The notes: generated from the letters alone by a model not told the origin. DNA of 32,476 nt from Hyphomicrobiales bacterium (GCA_900473415.1 UCLR01000037.1:1-32476), one strand, 5' to 3'; shown: positions 14,743-22,893, counted from the stretch's first letter. Numbers and translations are program-made.

Positions 14743-16490
14743 GGGACCGCGTCCTTCAGCAGCGGTTCGGTGCCGGGTAATGACATGGGATTCTCCACGC
14801 GCCGGGAGGTCGGAGCGGCGGCGAAAAGGCTGCGCGAGTAAGCGTGCCGGGGATTGGTGAGGACCTCCTGAGCCGGACCCTGCTCGACCATTACGCCAGC
14901 CCGCATAACGCCGATCGCATGCGACATATGGGCAACGACGCGGATGTCGTGGCTGATCAGCAGGATGGTCAGTTCGAGCTCGCGCTGTAGCTTGAGCAGA
15001 AGGTTGAGGACCTGCGCCTGGATCGAGACATCGAGAGCGGATGTAGGCTCATCGCAGATCAGGATATCGGGCTCGACGATCAGGGCGCGCGCGATCGCGA
15101 CGCGCTGGCGCTGGCCTCCGCTGAGCTGGTGCGGGAGCTTGGCGTAATGCGTTTCGTCGAGGCCAACCGCCTTGAGCATGCGCAGCGCATCTTCGCGCCG
15201 ACGCGCGATTGGGCGGTTAGGAAAATGGATGTGACATGCTTCCTCGATCTGCGGCCCGACGGTCTGGCGCCGATCCATCGACCCATAATGATCCTGGGCA
15301 ACCATCTGGACCCGGTTCGCATAGGCGCGCCGACCATTCGCCAGAAGCTCCGCCATGCTGTGACCGCCGACGCTGATGCTGCCGCTCTGCGGCGCACGAT
15401 CACCGATGAGCAGGCTTGCGAGCGTGCTCTTGCCGCAACCGCTCTCACCGATGATGCCGAAGGTCGTTCCCGCCGGAACCGAGAAGGAGATGCCGTCGAC
15501 CGCCTTGGTGACGTGCGTGGAACGGCTGAGCCAGCGCCGTTTCGCGAAGTGATAGGCGACGTCCGAGACCTCGATCATCGCCGGCCGTTCGACAGGCTCG
15601 GAGGGAAGCCGCGGCGTCATATCCACTTTCGGCAGGTCGATCTGCGCAGCGGGGATCGCCGGCGAAACGTCGAGGTTCTGCGGGATCTCCTCGAGCTGCG
15701 AAAAAGGCGGTCGATGCCCGGGAATCGCGGCGAAGAGCGCTGCAGTATAGGGATGCTTGGGTGCGCGGCGGATCTCTTCGCTGGTTTCACACTCCACGAC
15801 CTCGCCGCGGTACATGACGGCAACGCGATCGCAGAAACTCGTAACAAGATCGAGATCATGCGAGACGAAGATGATCGACAGGCCTTCGCGCTCGACCAAC
15901 AGTCGAAGCAATTTGCAGATCTGAGCCTGAACGGTGACGTCGAGCGCGGTCGTGGGTTCATCTGCAATCAGGACGCGCGGGGATGCGGCAAGCGCCATCG
16001 CGATCATCACACGCTGGTTCATGCCTCCCGACATTTGATGCGGGTAGCTTGAGGCTCGCTCGCGCGGTTCGCGGATCCCTACGGACTCCAGCAGCTCGAC
16101 GGCCTTGTCCAAGGCCGCCTTCTGCGATGCGCCGTCCCTATGGACGAATATCTCGGCGATCTGCGAACCGACGGTCCGGATTGGATTAAGCCCGCCGGTC
16201 GCGTCCTGAAAGATCATGGCCAGAGGCAACAGGCCCTGCCGCCGGTCATGGACGACGTCCGCAACATCGATGTCGCGGCCATCGAAATGGACTGTGCCAC
16301 TCGCCTCGGCCCGCGGCCCCAGAAGGCCCATGAGGCTGAGGCAGCTGACCGTTTTGCCGGAGCCGCTTTCACCCACGATCCCCAAAATTTCGCGCTCGCA
16401 AAGTGAAAGGTTCACGCCCCTGACGGCCGGCACGAGGCGACCGGCCGCAGGATATCGAACGTCGAGATCGCGGATAGAAAGCAGAGCCAT
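14739..16490 (-). CDS. Fused OppD-OppF-type ABC ATPase, two nucleotide-binding domains
   Basis: A 583-residue cytoplasmic ATPase carrying both domains of a peptide-type importer. Domain 1: Walker A GESGSGKT (40-47), signature MSGGMNQRV (153-161), Walker B VLIADEP (173-179). Domain 2: Walker A GESGCGKS (348-355), signature LSGGQRQRV (456-464), Walker B ILICDEP (475-481). Each is followed by an H-loop (VSHDLDLV, ISHDIRVV). Domain 1's signature has MNQR in place of the common QRQR, a normal variant for OppD. The ATG at 16490 lies 2 bp after the binding-protein stop; the frame open upstream is shadow sequence. It powers the two permeases that follow. Confidence 0.94.
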   Translation of the reverse strand: MALLSIRDLDVRYPAAGRLVPAVRGVNLSLCEREILGIVGESGSGKTVSCLSLMGLLGPRAEASGTVHFDGRDIDVADVVHDRRQGLLPLAMIFQDATGGLNPIRTVGSQIAEIFVHRDGASQKAALDKAVELLESVGIREPRERASSYPHQMSGGMNQRVMIAMALAASPRVLIADEPTTALDVTVQAQICKLLRLLVEREGLSIIFVSHDLDLVTSFCDRVAVMYRGEVVECETSEEIRRAPKHPYTAALFAAIPGHRPPFSQLEEIPQNLDVSPAIPAAQIDLPKVDMTPRLPSEPVERPAMIEVSDVAYHFAKRRWLSRSTHVTKAVDGISFSVPAGTTFGIIGESGCGKSTLASLLIGDRAPQSGSISVGGHSMAELLANGRRAYANRVQMVAQDHYGSMDRRQTVGPQIEEACHIHFPNRPIARRREDALRMLKAVGLDETHYAKLPHQLSGGQRQRVAIARALIVEPDILICDEPTSALDVSIQAQVLNLLLKLQRELELTILLISHDIRVVAHMSHAIGVMRAGVMVEQGPAQEVLTNPRHAYSRSLFAAAPTSRRVENPMSLPGTEPLLKDAVP

Positions 16491-16492
16491 GG

Positions 16493-18043
16493 CTATTTGA
16501 ACTTCAGCCGCGCCGGGCCGAGATCCATGTAGAGGAAGATATACGGCGCCCAGTCGACATTCTTGCGAATGCCGTAGAAGACGGCGTTCTGGTGCAGGCT
16601 GCTGACGCCGGGGTCGTCCCACTCGTTGATCTGCAGCATGCGCCGAAAGGCCTCGCGGCGCGTCTGTGGATCGGTCGCGCGTTCCAGCACTTCACCTTGC
16701 TTGTAGAACTCCTCGTTCTCCCAAGCGCCCTGAGCCTTCTGGACACTCGCCGGGCCGTGCTGGCTCCAAAGCGAGAACAACGGATCCGGCAAGAGCGCCG
16801 AATTCGACCAATTGCCGGCAGCGCGCCCATCGCCCGGTGCGAACAGTGCCCCACCGGGCTCGACCATCACGATGCGGACATTGAGCCCCACCGATTGCCA
16901 CATCGCCACCATGGCCTGCGTCGTCGCAAGCTCAGCCGTGTAGTAGTTGTTGAAGCTGCGGAAGGTGATTTCCTCACCCTTGTATCCCGCCTCCTTAAGA
17001 AGCTTCTTTGCCTCTTCAGGGTCGAAGCGGTATTTTGGAAAGTCCTGCAGATACATCTTGCCGTAGAAGTCGTATTGCAAGCCGTTGGGAATCTTGGTGC
17101 GGCCATCCCACATGGCGTCGACGATCGCCTGCCGGTCGATCGAGACGATCATTGCCTGCCGGATGCGCGGATCCTTGAGAACAGGGTGCGTCTTGTCGAA
17201 CCAGATCACACGGTGGTTGTTGACCGGGCCGCCAACAATCTTGATGTCCTTGTTGCTTTCGAGAACCTTGAGCTGGTCGGGCGGGATGTCGGAGGAGATA
17301 TCGTAGTCGCCTGCCAGAAGCCCGGCGACGCGTGCGGACACCTCCGGCACGACCTTGAACAACACCGTCTTGGCGTTCGGCTTGCCGCCCCAGTAGTCGT
17401 CATGTGCGGTGAGGACGATCGCATCGTTCGCGACGACGCGGTCGACCTTATAGGGGCCGGCTCCGATGGGCTTAAGGCGCCAGGCATTGTAATCCGGCGC
17501 CTTGAGGTAGGCCGCTTTGGAGATGATCTGCGCCGTCCACGCTGCGAGGCGCTGCTCGAAGATCGGATCCTGGTACTTGGAGGTAAAGCGCACCGTGTAG
17601 CGGTCGACGGCTTCCACCTTGTCGAGGCTGACCCAATAGCGCCGAACCATCGGAAAGCCGGGTGCCTTTTGCCCCGTCAGACGCTCTGGGCCAAACGAGA
17701 ACACTACGTCCTCGGAGGTCATCTCGTTACCGTCGTGGAATTTCACGCCTTGCCGTAGCTTCACCTCGAGCTCGGTCGGCGACTTCCAATTCCAACTTTC
17801 GGCGAGATGCGGTTTCAACTGGAAATCGCCCGCATAGTCGAACTGCAGAAGCGTGTCGTGGATAGAATAATTGGTGCGGTAGCCGACATTGGATTCCGCA
17901 TCCAGCGGCTCGGCCGTAGGCGGGTTGGCTTGAACCGCAATGCGCAAGGTCGGTCGATTGTCCTGCGCATGCGAAGAGGGGCCTGCCAGAACGAGGCATG
18001 CGACGAAGGCGCCCGCAAGCGCCGGTGCTCTCAAAAGCTTCAT
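16493..18043 (-). CDS. Dipeptide/opine-type periplasmic substrate-binding protein (SBP family 5)
   Basis: A secreted binding protein of 516 residues, normal for the DppA/OppA family. Signal peptide: basic MKLLRAP start, hydrophobic core, cleavage likely after SSHAQ (about residue 27). Family 5 markers are LAESWNW, VKLRQGVKFHDGNEMTSEDVVFSF-type text, GAGPYKVDRV, and IRQAMIVSIDRQAIVDAMW. A very strong ribosome binding site (AGGGAGGATTAG) precedes the ATG. It is the first transporter gene after its DeoR regulator. The family includes AccA (agrocinopine/agrocin 84), NocT-unrelated opine binders, dipeptide and glutathione binders; the GDPD and phosphatase in the operon argue for a phosphodiester ligand, which is inference. 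Confidence 0.92.
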   Translation of the reverse strand: MKLLRAPALAGAFVACLVLAGPSSHAQDNRPTLRIAVQANPPTAEPLDAESNVGYRTNYSIHDTLLQFDYAGDFQLKPHLAESWNWKSPTELEVKLRQGVKFHDGNEMTSEDVVFSFGPERLTGQKAPGFPMVRRYWVSLDKVEAVDRYTVRFTSKYQDPIFEQRLAAWTAQIISKAAYLKAPDYNAWRLKPIGAGPYKVDRVVANDAIVLTAHDDYWGGKPNAKTVLFKVVPEVSARVAGLLAGDYDISSDIPPDQLKVLESNKDIKIVGGPVNNHRVIWFDKTHPVLKDPRIRQAMIVSIDRQAIVDAMWDGRTKIPNGLQYDFYGKMYLQDFPKYRFDPEEAKKLLKEAGYKGEEITFRSFNNYYTAELATTQAMVAMWQSVGLNVRIVMVEPGGALFAPGDGRAAGNWSNSALLPDPLFSLWSQHGPASVQKAQGAWENEEFYKQGEVLERATDPQTRREAFRRMLQINEWDDPGVSSLHQNAVFYGIRKNVDWAPYIFLYMDLGPARLKFK

Positions 18044-18078
18044 CTAATCCTCCCTGTGTTTTCTTTTTTGTTCTTGTC

Positions 18079-18097
18079 CGGCCGCGTTACGCGGCCG
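18079..18097 (-). other. Perfect stem-loop holding the regulator's stop codon
   Basis: CGGCCGCG and CGCGGCCG form an 8-bp perfect stem with a 3-nt loop; the loop is the TAA stop codon of the DeoR-family gene. It ends about 35 bp before the binding-protein ATG. On the transcribed strand the following bases are A-rich, not T-rich, so this is not a standard terminator. It could shape the expression ratio between regulator and binding protein or stabilise a processed mRNA end. Confidence 0.5.
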
Positions 18098-18872
18098 TGA
18101 CACGGTCATCAGGTGGGTGGTGCACCTGAACGTTGCCTTTCCTGATGGCCGGCATGAACTCGGACGGCGGTAGCCGGTCCGTGAACAGATGATCGACCTC
18201 GCCAATCTTGCCGCCCCTGACCGGGACGCTGCGGCCAAACTTCGTGTGATCGGCCACCAGGAGCGAGCTTCGCGATCCTTCGACCATCGCCTCGCGCGCC
18301 TCGACCTCGCCCTCGTCAAAATCGAGCAGCATGCCGTCGGCGTCGACGCCGCCCACGCCGAAAATCGAGAAATCCACCTTGTAGCGTCGGAAAAACGCGA
18401 CAGCCGCCGAGCCGATCACGTCGCGGTCACGGCGGCGCAGCAGCCCCCCTGCAATGGCGATCTCGACGCCAGGATTGGCCGAGAGGGCAGCCGCAACGTT
18501 CAAGCTGTTCGTGAAGACCCGGAGATCACTGTGATCGGCGAGAGCAACCGCTACACATTCCGGGGTCGTCCCCAGCCCGATGAACAACGAAGCGCCGTTG
18601 GGCACGAACCGCGCGACCGCGGCTGCTATGACCTTCTTCTCGGCTAGGCGCAGCACCTGCCGTGTCTTGTACTCCAGATTGGCTCCACCTGTCGGTGGAC
18701 TGACCCCTCCATGAGACCGCTTCAGCTTGCCTTGATCGGATAGCCGGTTGACGAGGCGGCGAATGCTTTGAGGCGAGAGCCCGAATGAGCGAGAAAGGTC
18801 TTCAATTGAAACGTATCCGTTCGAATGAACGAACTCCACGAGCTGATCGTCTCGTTCATATGAAGCATTCAT
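18087..18872 (-). CDS. DeoR-family regulator of the phosphodiester uptake operon (AccR-like logic)
   Basis: A regulator of 261 residues. The N-terminal winged HTH spans about residues 7-60 (FGLSPQSIRRLVNRLSDQ, KRSHGG), then the DeoR sensor domain has LFIGLGTTPE, GVGGVDADGMLLDFD and VADHTKFGR. It probably senses a phosphorylated intermediate, as DeoR proteins and AccR (agrocinopine operon) do. The ATG at 18872 is not preceded by a Shine-Dalgarno; instead an inverted-repeat site begins 2 bp upstream, so translation may be leaderless or the site may act by blocking initiation. A later start would cut the HTH. It lies 43 bp upstream of the binding-protein gene and is probably autoregulated. Confidence 0.9.
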   Translation of the reverse strand: MNASYERDDQLVEFVHSNGYVSIEDLSRSFGLSPQSIRRLVNRLSDQGKLKRSHGGVSPPTGGANLEYKTRQVLRLAEKKVIAAAVARFVPNGASLFIGLGTTPECVAVALADHSDLRVFTNSLNVAAALSANPGVEIAIAGGLLRRRDRDVIGSAAVAFFRRYKVDFSIFGVGGVDADGMLLDFDEGEVEAREAMVEGSRSSLLVADHTKFGRSVPVRGGKIGEVDHLFTDRLPPSEFMPAIRKGNVQVHHPPDDRVTAA

Positions 18873-18887
18873 GCGTTCATTCGAACG
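18818..18887. promoter_or_regulatory. Candidate operator cluster around the DeoR start
   Basis: CGTTCGAATGAACG (18818-18831) and its exact reverse complement CGTTCATTCGAACG (18874-18887) flank the start codon, 42 bp apart. Between them lies the perfect palindrome TTCATATGAA (18855-18864). All share GTTCAT/ATGAAC half-sites similar in style to TTCG-containing DeoR/GlpR operators. One copy is inside the coding sequence. Two distant sites in inverted orientation suggest cooperative binding or looping and autoregulation; binding itself is inference. Confidence 0.55.
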
Positions 18888-19053
18888 AAAGAAGTACCTT
18901 CTGTCAAGGCTCGGAATCCCGCTGTTCTCCTGTGCAGCGGCTTTGCTTCGGTCGATCTTCCGCCCAGCGCCAGGAGCATGCGTAATCGGGCGGACCCGCG
19001 AGGGTACAAGCTCCCATTAGGATCTCGGCAGGTCCAAGAGGGAGGGAGTCGCG
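18888..19053. other. Gap between operator cluster and IS110 stub
   Basis: No gene is seen. The promoter for the minus-strand region B operon should lie in the first part. The right part (about 18940-19053) probably contains the left end of the IS110 element, including the AGGGAGGG ribosome binding site before its start codon. No clear -35/-10 pair could be assigned. Confidence 0.4.
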
Positions 19054-19233
19054 ATGTTCTACGCTGCGCTGGATGTGTCGCTGCGCTCGGTGGCGATCTG
19101 CATCATCGACGATGACGGGAAGATTTGCCTGGAGCGTTCGGTGCGTTCCGACCTGCCCGATGTCCTTCTTTGCCTCGCGGGCTTTGGTCAGCCGATCCAT
19201 CAGGTCGGGTTTGAGGGCGAACAGCGTCTCCAC
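19054..19233 (+). pseudogene. IS110-family transposase, N-terminal stub
   Basis: The first 50-odd codons read as an IS110-family transposase: YAALDVSLRSVAICIIDDDG contains the first acidic residue of its RuvC-like DEDD domain, followed by CLERSV, LCLAGFGQPI and HQVGFEG. After about 19215 the similarity to the family stops and the frame runs into unrelated sequence. A full-length protein is about 320-400 residues, so most of the gene is gone. An AGGGAGGG ribosome binding site is still present. The remnant separates region B from the amidase cluster. Confidence 0.75.
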
Positions 19234-19325
19234 TCAGGCGCGCTAAGCGGTGACGGCGAGGCGAATCCCGTTGGTGGTGGAGTCGTCATTGCCGATGACC
19301 TCATGCTCGGGTGCAGTATCGCCGC

Positions 19326-20858
19326 TCAGTCCTCGGAAATCGGCGCGATCCAGTTGCGCGCGAGGGGCGTCCAGGTCACGGCGGTACCCGCGTGCTCGTT
19401 ATCGACATAGTGCCGGTTAGCAATGCCGAGCAATTTCTCAACATTTTCGGCATTGCGAACCTCCTCGGCGCCGCTCGCCGAGGCCGCCGCCGCGGCCCGC
19501 ACGGCCTCAATGTCGAGATCGGGATAGTGACCGTTGCGATAGAGGATGCGCCCGTCGCACATTGTCATCCGCACATGCCGCGCGCCGGCGCGGCCCATCA
19601 GCAGTGAAAGTGGGGCAATCGCCGGGCTGACATAGGATCCCAGCGCCGAGCGGTCGATCGCGATGATGTCGGCGCGGGCGCCCGGACCGATGATGCCTAT
19701 CTGGCCAGCAAGTCCCATCGCGCTGGCTCCCGCCGTCGTCGCCATGCGTAACAGCGCGCGCGCATCGGGGCCGGTCGCCTCCCGCCAACCGGCGCCGCCG
19801 GCCAGCCGTCCGGCGAGCCGCAGTTCAGCCAGCAGATCTTCGTCGTCGTTGATGGCTGTGTTGTCGGTGCCGATCGCAACGCTGACGCCGAGTTCGAGAT
19901 AAGCGGCGAGTGGGGCGATCCCGGCCCTGAGGCGCAGATTCGATCCGGGATTGCGCACGACGGTTACGCCATGCCGGGCGGCGACGGCAAGGTCGTCGTC
20001 GCTAAGCCAGACGGCATGCGCCAACGAGGTGAGCGGGCCGAGAACGCCGAGGGCCTCCATCCGGCGCATCAGTCCCTCTGGGTAGAGCCGCTGGAGAGCG
20101 CGCACCTGCGCCCAGGATTCAAGTGCATGCATATGGATCGGCGTGCCATTTCGCTTCGCATCGGCGGCGAGCGCGGCGAACAGCCCGTCCGACACCCATT
20201 GTGGCCCCGCGGGGGCATAGGCGAGCGAGATCAGCGTCGAGCCGGCTGTCTCCGCCCGCAGGCTCTCCATCAGCGCGATCGTCGCCGGCCCGTCACCGGC
20301 ATAGACGGTCCCGGATGGGTAGGCGGCACGTGCCAGATCCTCGGGCAAAGTCGCGCGAAAATGTTCATCGGCCTCATGCGGATAGACGAAGAAGGCGCGG
20401 TCCATCGCACCGACCCCAACCATGGCGCGCAAGCCCGCCTCGGTATAGGCCCGGATCGAGCCGCGCAGTTCGTTGGCATAATCGCCCGTGCCGTAAGGCG
20501 TGTTGGCCTGGATCGTGGCAGTGACGCCGGCCGCGATCATCTCCGCCGCCGCCAGCAAGGTGGCGGCATAAGGATCCATCGAGCGCCGGCGACGTCGGTC
20601 GATCATCCAGTGTTCGAGGATGCCGTCCTCGTAGCCGAGCTGCAGACTCGTGATGCCGCGTCCGTGCTGATGGGCGTTGACCAGACCCGGCAGCAGGATC
20701 TGCCCATTGAGCTCGATCCGTTGTGCGCCGGCGCCGATGGCATCGGCCGGGCCGATGGCGGCGATCACCCCGTCCTCGACGAGCACTGCCTCCGGCCGCG
20801 CCTCCGGCTCCTCGGCGCCTCGGATAGTGAGGTCGGGACAGAGCAGATAGGCGGTCAT
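19326..20858 (-). CDS. Metal-dependent amidohydrolase (ATZ/TRZ/guanine-deaminase-like)
   Basis: A 510-residue amidohydrolase-superfamily enzyme. PGLVNAHQHGRG supplies the N-terminal HxH metal ligands (H63, H65); HMHALES at 242-248 gives the third ligand and the HxxE pair; AHAVWLSDDD (H281) and IGTDNT (D332) complete the site; PGSNLRLRAG is the usual loop. These fit cytosine/guanine deaminase and chlorohydrolase (TrzN/AtzB-type) enzymes that hydrolyse C-N or C-Cl bonds on N-heterocycles. The ATG at 20858 has AAGGAG 8 bases upstream and lies 2 bp after the amidase stop. With the AtzE-like amidase it suggests stepwise breakdown of an N-rich ring or amide; the substrate is unknown. Confidence 0.85.
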   Translation of the reverse strand: MTAYLLCPDLTIRGAEEPEARPEAVLVEDGVIAAIGPADAIGAGAQRIELNGQILLPGLVNAHQHGRGITSLQLGYEDGILEHWMIDRRRRRSMDPYAATLLAAAEMIAAGVTATIQANTPYGTGDYANELRGSIRAYTEAGLRAMVGVGAMDRAFFVYPHEADEHFRATLPEDLARAAYPSGTVYAGDGPATIALMESLRAETAGSTLISLAYAPAGPQWVSDGLFAALAADAKRNGTPIHMHALESWAQVRALQRLYPEGLMRRMEALGVLGPLTSLAHAVWLSDDDLAVAARHGVTVVRNPGSNLRLRAGIAPLAAYLELGVSVAIGTDNTAINDDEDLLAELRLAGRLAGGAGWREATGPDARALLRMATTAGASAMGLAGQIGIIGPGARADIIAIDRSALGSYVSPAIAPLSLLMGRAGARHVRMTMCDGRILYRNGHYPDLDIEAVRAAAAASASGAEEVRNAENVEKLLGIANRHYVDNEHAGTAVTWTPLARNWIAPISED

Positions 20859-20860
20859 CG

Positions 20861-22213
20861 TCAAATCTCCTTGAGTGCCGCAGCAACCCGGAAGGCGTCG
20901 CCTTCGGCGAAAGGACGCGCCACGATCTGGATACCGAGCGGCAATCCGCCCGGTCGCGGCACAGGCATGCTGATCACCGGCAGGCCGATGAAGCTGAGAG
21001 GAGCCGTCAGGGCCGGATAACATGGCCGCGAGGCGACCTCCCTGCCGTTGAGCAGGATACTGTCCTGGCCGATCCGGATTGCCGGAAATGGCAGGGCCGG
21101 GGCGATCAGCACGTCGACCTCACGGAACAGGGCCTCCGCCTGTCGTCGATACCAGGAGCGGAACCGCTGCGCGGCGCTGATGTGGGCGGCCGGCAGCATG
21201 GCGCCGGCTAGCATGCGGCCGCGCGTCATGGGGTCGAAGTCGCGGGCACGACGACGCAGTGCCGGCAATTGTGACGCGCCGGCCTCACTCATCACGATCA
21301 GGTTCATCGCTGCGCGCGCTGCATCCGTGCGGTCCAGTACGACTGTCCTCGTCACACCGATCCGCTTCGCTGCCTCGGTGACGACGCCGATTGCATCCTC
21401 GCTCGCATTCTCGAAGAACCAGCCGCCGAGCATCGCGACCCTGAGCCCGCTGGCAGTGCCGCTGAGCAGATGAGAAACCGGAGCAGCAGCCCGGTCTGCC
21501 TGCGCGTGGTCGTGAACGTCCCGCCCCTGCAGCACATCGTAGCCGAGAGCGAGATCCCGCAGATCGGCGGCCAACGGGCCGATGTGGTCCATGCTCCAGG
21601 AGAAGGGGACGACACCACTCCGCGAAAGCCGCCCAAAGGTCGGCTTCAAGCCCCAGATGCCGCACATCGCGGCGGGGACGCGGATCGAGCCGCCGGTGTC
21701 AGTGCCGAGTGTCAGCGGGACCATGCCGGCAGCGACTGCCGCCGCGGAGCCGCCAGAGGAGCCGCCGGCGACATGCTCAAGGGCGAGGGGGTTACGGGTC
21801 GCCCCGTAATGGGCGTTCTCCGTGGTGATGCCGCAGGCGAACTCGTCCATGTTCAGTGCGCCGACGAGCACCGCACCGGCCCGACGAAGCGCTGCGACGC
21901 CAAAGGCGTCGCTGACAGCGGGCGACGCATCCTGCAGAATCTTTGAGCCTGCGAGCGTCGTCAACCCAGCGACGTCGAACAAGTTCTTGACGGCGAAGGG
22001 GACGCCGGCCAGCGGGCCGACCTCCTCGCCACGCGCGATTTTGGCATCGACTCTGGCCGCATCGGCGAGCGCCTGCTCGCCGACCACTGCGGTGAAGGCG
22101 TTGATGGCCGTGTCACGCTCGGCGATGCGGGCCAGAGCCGCACCGACCACGTCGACGGCTCTTCTCTGCCCGCTGCGGATATCGGCAGCAATTGCGTAGG
22201 CTGTCTCAGACAT
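20861..22213 (-). CDS. AtzE-family amidase
   Basis: An amidase-signature enzyme of 450 residues. The catalytic triad is in place: Lys76 in GVPFAVKNLFD, cis-Ser152 in GGSSGGS, and nucleophile Ser176 in TDTGGSIR (24 residues apart, as in the family). Overall text (SETAYAIAADIRSG start, ADIRSGQRRAVDVV) is close to the AtzE group; AtzE itself hydrolyses 1-carboxybiuret in cyanuric acid breakdown. The ATG at 22213 overlaps the preceding small gene by 8 bp, and that gene encodes an AtzG-like partner, which strengthens the call. No cyanuric acid hydrolase (AtzD) is in view, so the real substrate may be another carbamoyl or amide compound. Confidence 0.85.
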   Translation of the reverse strand: MSETAYAIAADIRSGQRRAVDVVGAALARIAERDTAINAFTAVVGEQALADAARVDAKIARGEEVGPLAGVPFAVKNLFDVAGLTTLAGSKILQDASPAVSDAFGVAALRRAGAVLVGALNMDEFACGITTENAHYGATRNPLALEHVAGGSSGGSAAAVAAGMVPLTLGTDTGGSIRVPAAMCGIWGLKPTFGRLSRSGVVPFSWSMDHIGPLAADLRDLALGYDVLQGRDVHDHAQADRAAAPVSHLLSGTASGLRVAMLGGWFFENASEDAIGVVTEAAKRIGVTRTVVLDRTDAARAAMNLIVMSEAGASQLPALRRRARDFDPMTRGRMLAGAMLPAAHISAAQRFRSWYRRQAEALFREVDVLIAPALPFPAIRIGQDSILLNGREVASRPCYPALTAPLSFIGLPVISMPVPRPGGLPLGIQIVARPFAEGDAFRVAAALKEI

Positions 22214-22385
22214 CGGCAACGAAGACCGGTGCGGGTAGCGTGTCGTCGAGCTGAGCGACGGTGTCCAGCAACATCCTGCCCTGCTCGGTGAACTGTTCGA
22301 GCGCCGGCCGGACCTCGGCCCTGATGCCATCGTCGAGCGCCAGCCCGAGTGACCTGCTAAGATGGTCCAGAACCGTGTCGTTCAT
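22206..22385 (-). CDS. AtzG-like small amidase partner (DUF4089)
   Basis: A 59-residue protein with an LGL---------R--V--ALEQF pattern and helical character, matching the AtzG/DUF4089 family found directly upstream of AtzE-type amidases. AtzG is known to bind AtzE in a GatC-like manner and to be needed for its stability. Start at 22385 is chosen over an ATG five codons upstream because AGGAAG lies about 6 bases before it. Its stop overlaps the amidase start by 8 bp, which fits co-translation of a complex. First gene of the region C operon. Confidence 0.8.
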   Translation of the reverse strand: MNDTVLDHLSRSLGLALDDGIRAEVRPALEQFTEQGRMLLDTVAQLDDTLPAPVFVADV

Positions 22386-22838
22386 TTGATCTTCCTTCAT
22401 AGGGTGTCGAGGGTGCGAGCGGCCGCGATCGCTACCTGCGCTCAGGCGTTGTTTGTCCTGTCGAGACGGGCATCCCCGTTTCGGGGCATCGAATTACGAT
22501 GTCGAACATGACAAACTGCCGGAATCGAGACTCTCGCGGGTTCCGGTTGCTAAGCAATTCTCGGACCCGCCCGAGCGTAGCCGAGGTCAACGTTTCGACA
22601 CTCTCTGCGGCGTTGACCCTCTTGCACTGAACCGCACGAATGGCTTTGCGATGATGTTTGGCTGATCCGCAGGCGCGCTGACACTACCGATCCCCAAGAA
22701 CCCGAGCTGATTTGAGTACCAGCGCTGAGCAATTGGTGCATTCGTAGCCAGCACGATTGCGGAGACTGCTCGCGTCTTGGCGCATTCAAAATGATGGCGG
22801 CGGCGGGCAGAGCGCGAATCTGCGGCTGCCGGTCTGGC
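22386..22838. other. Gene-free gap upstream of the AtzG/AtzE operon
   Basis: About 450 bp with no credible gene. It must hold the promoter of the minus-strand amidase operon. Two small inverted repeats are visible: CCCCG-TTT-CGGGG near 22474-22486 and CATCG-AATTA-CGATG at 22487-22501, next to each other. The second looks operator-like. No regulator gene is adjacent, and the IS21 element begins at the far side, so an upstream regulator may have been displaced. Confidence 0.45.
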
Positions 22839-22866
22839 TGTCAAATCGCATTGAAGCGCAGCCCCC

Positions 22867-22893
22867 TTATCGCGTTGAAGGCTAGCCCCCCTG
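22867..22893 (+). repeat. IS21 left-end inverted repeat
   Basis: TTATCGCGTTGAAGG... through CCCCCCTG; 25 of 27 bases match the reverse complement of 25276-25302. A related tandem copy lies immediately outside it. Confidence 0.8.

Noticed and set aside
22453..22665. Small open frame in the gap upstream of the amidase operon
   Set aside because: It has no ribosome binding site or recognisable features and overlaps inverted repeats; it looks like noncoding DNA.
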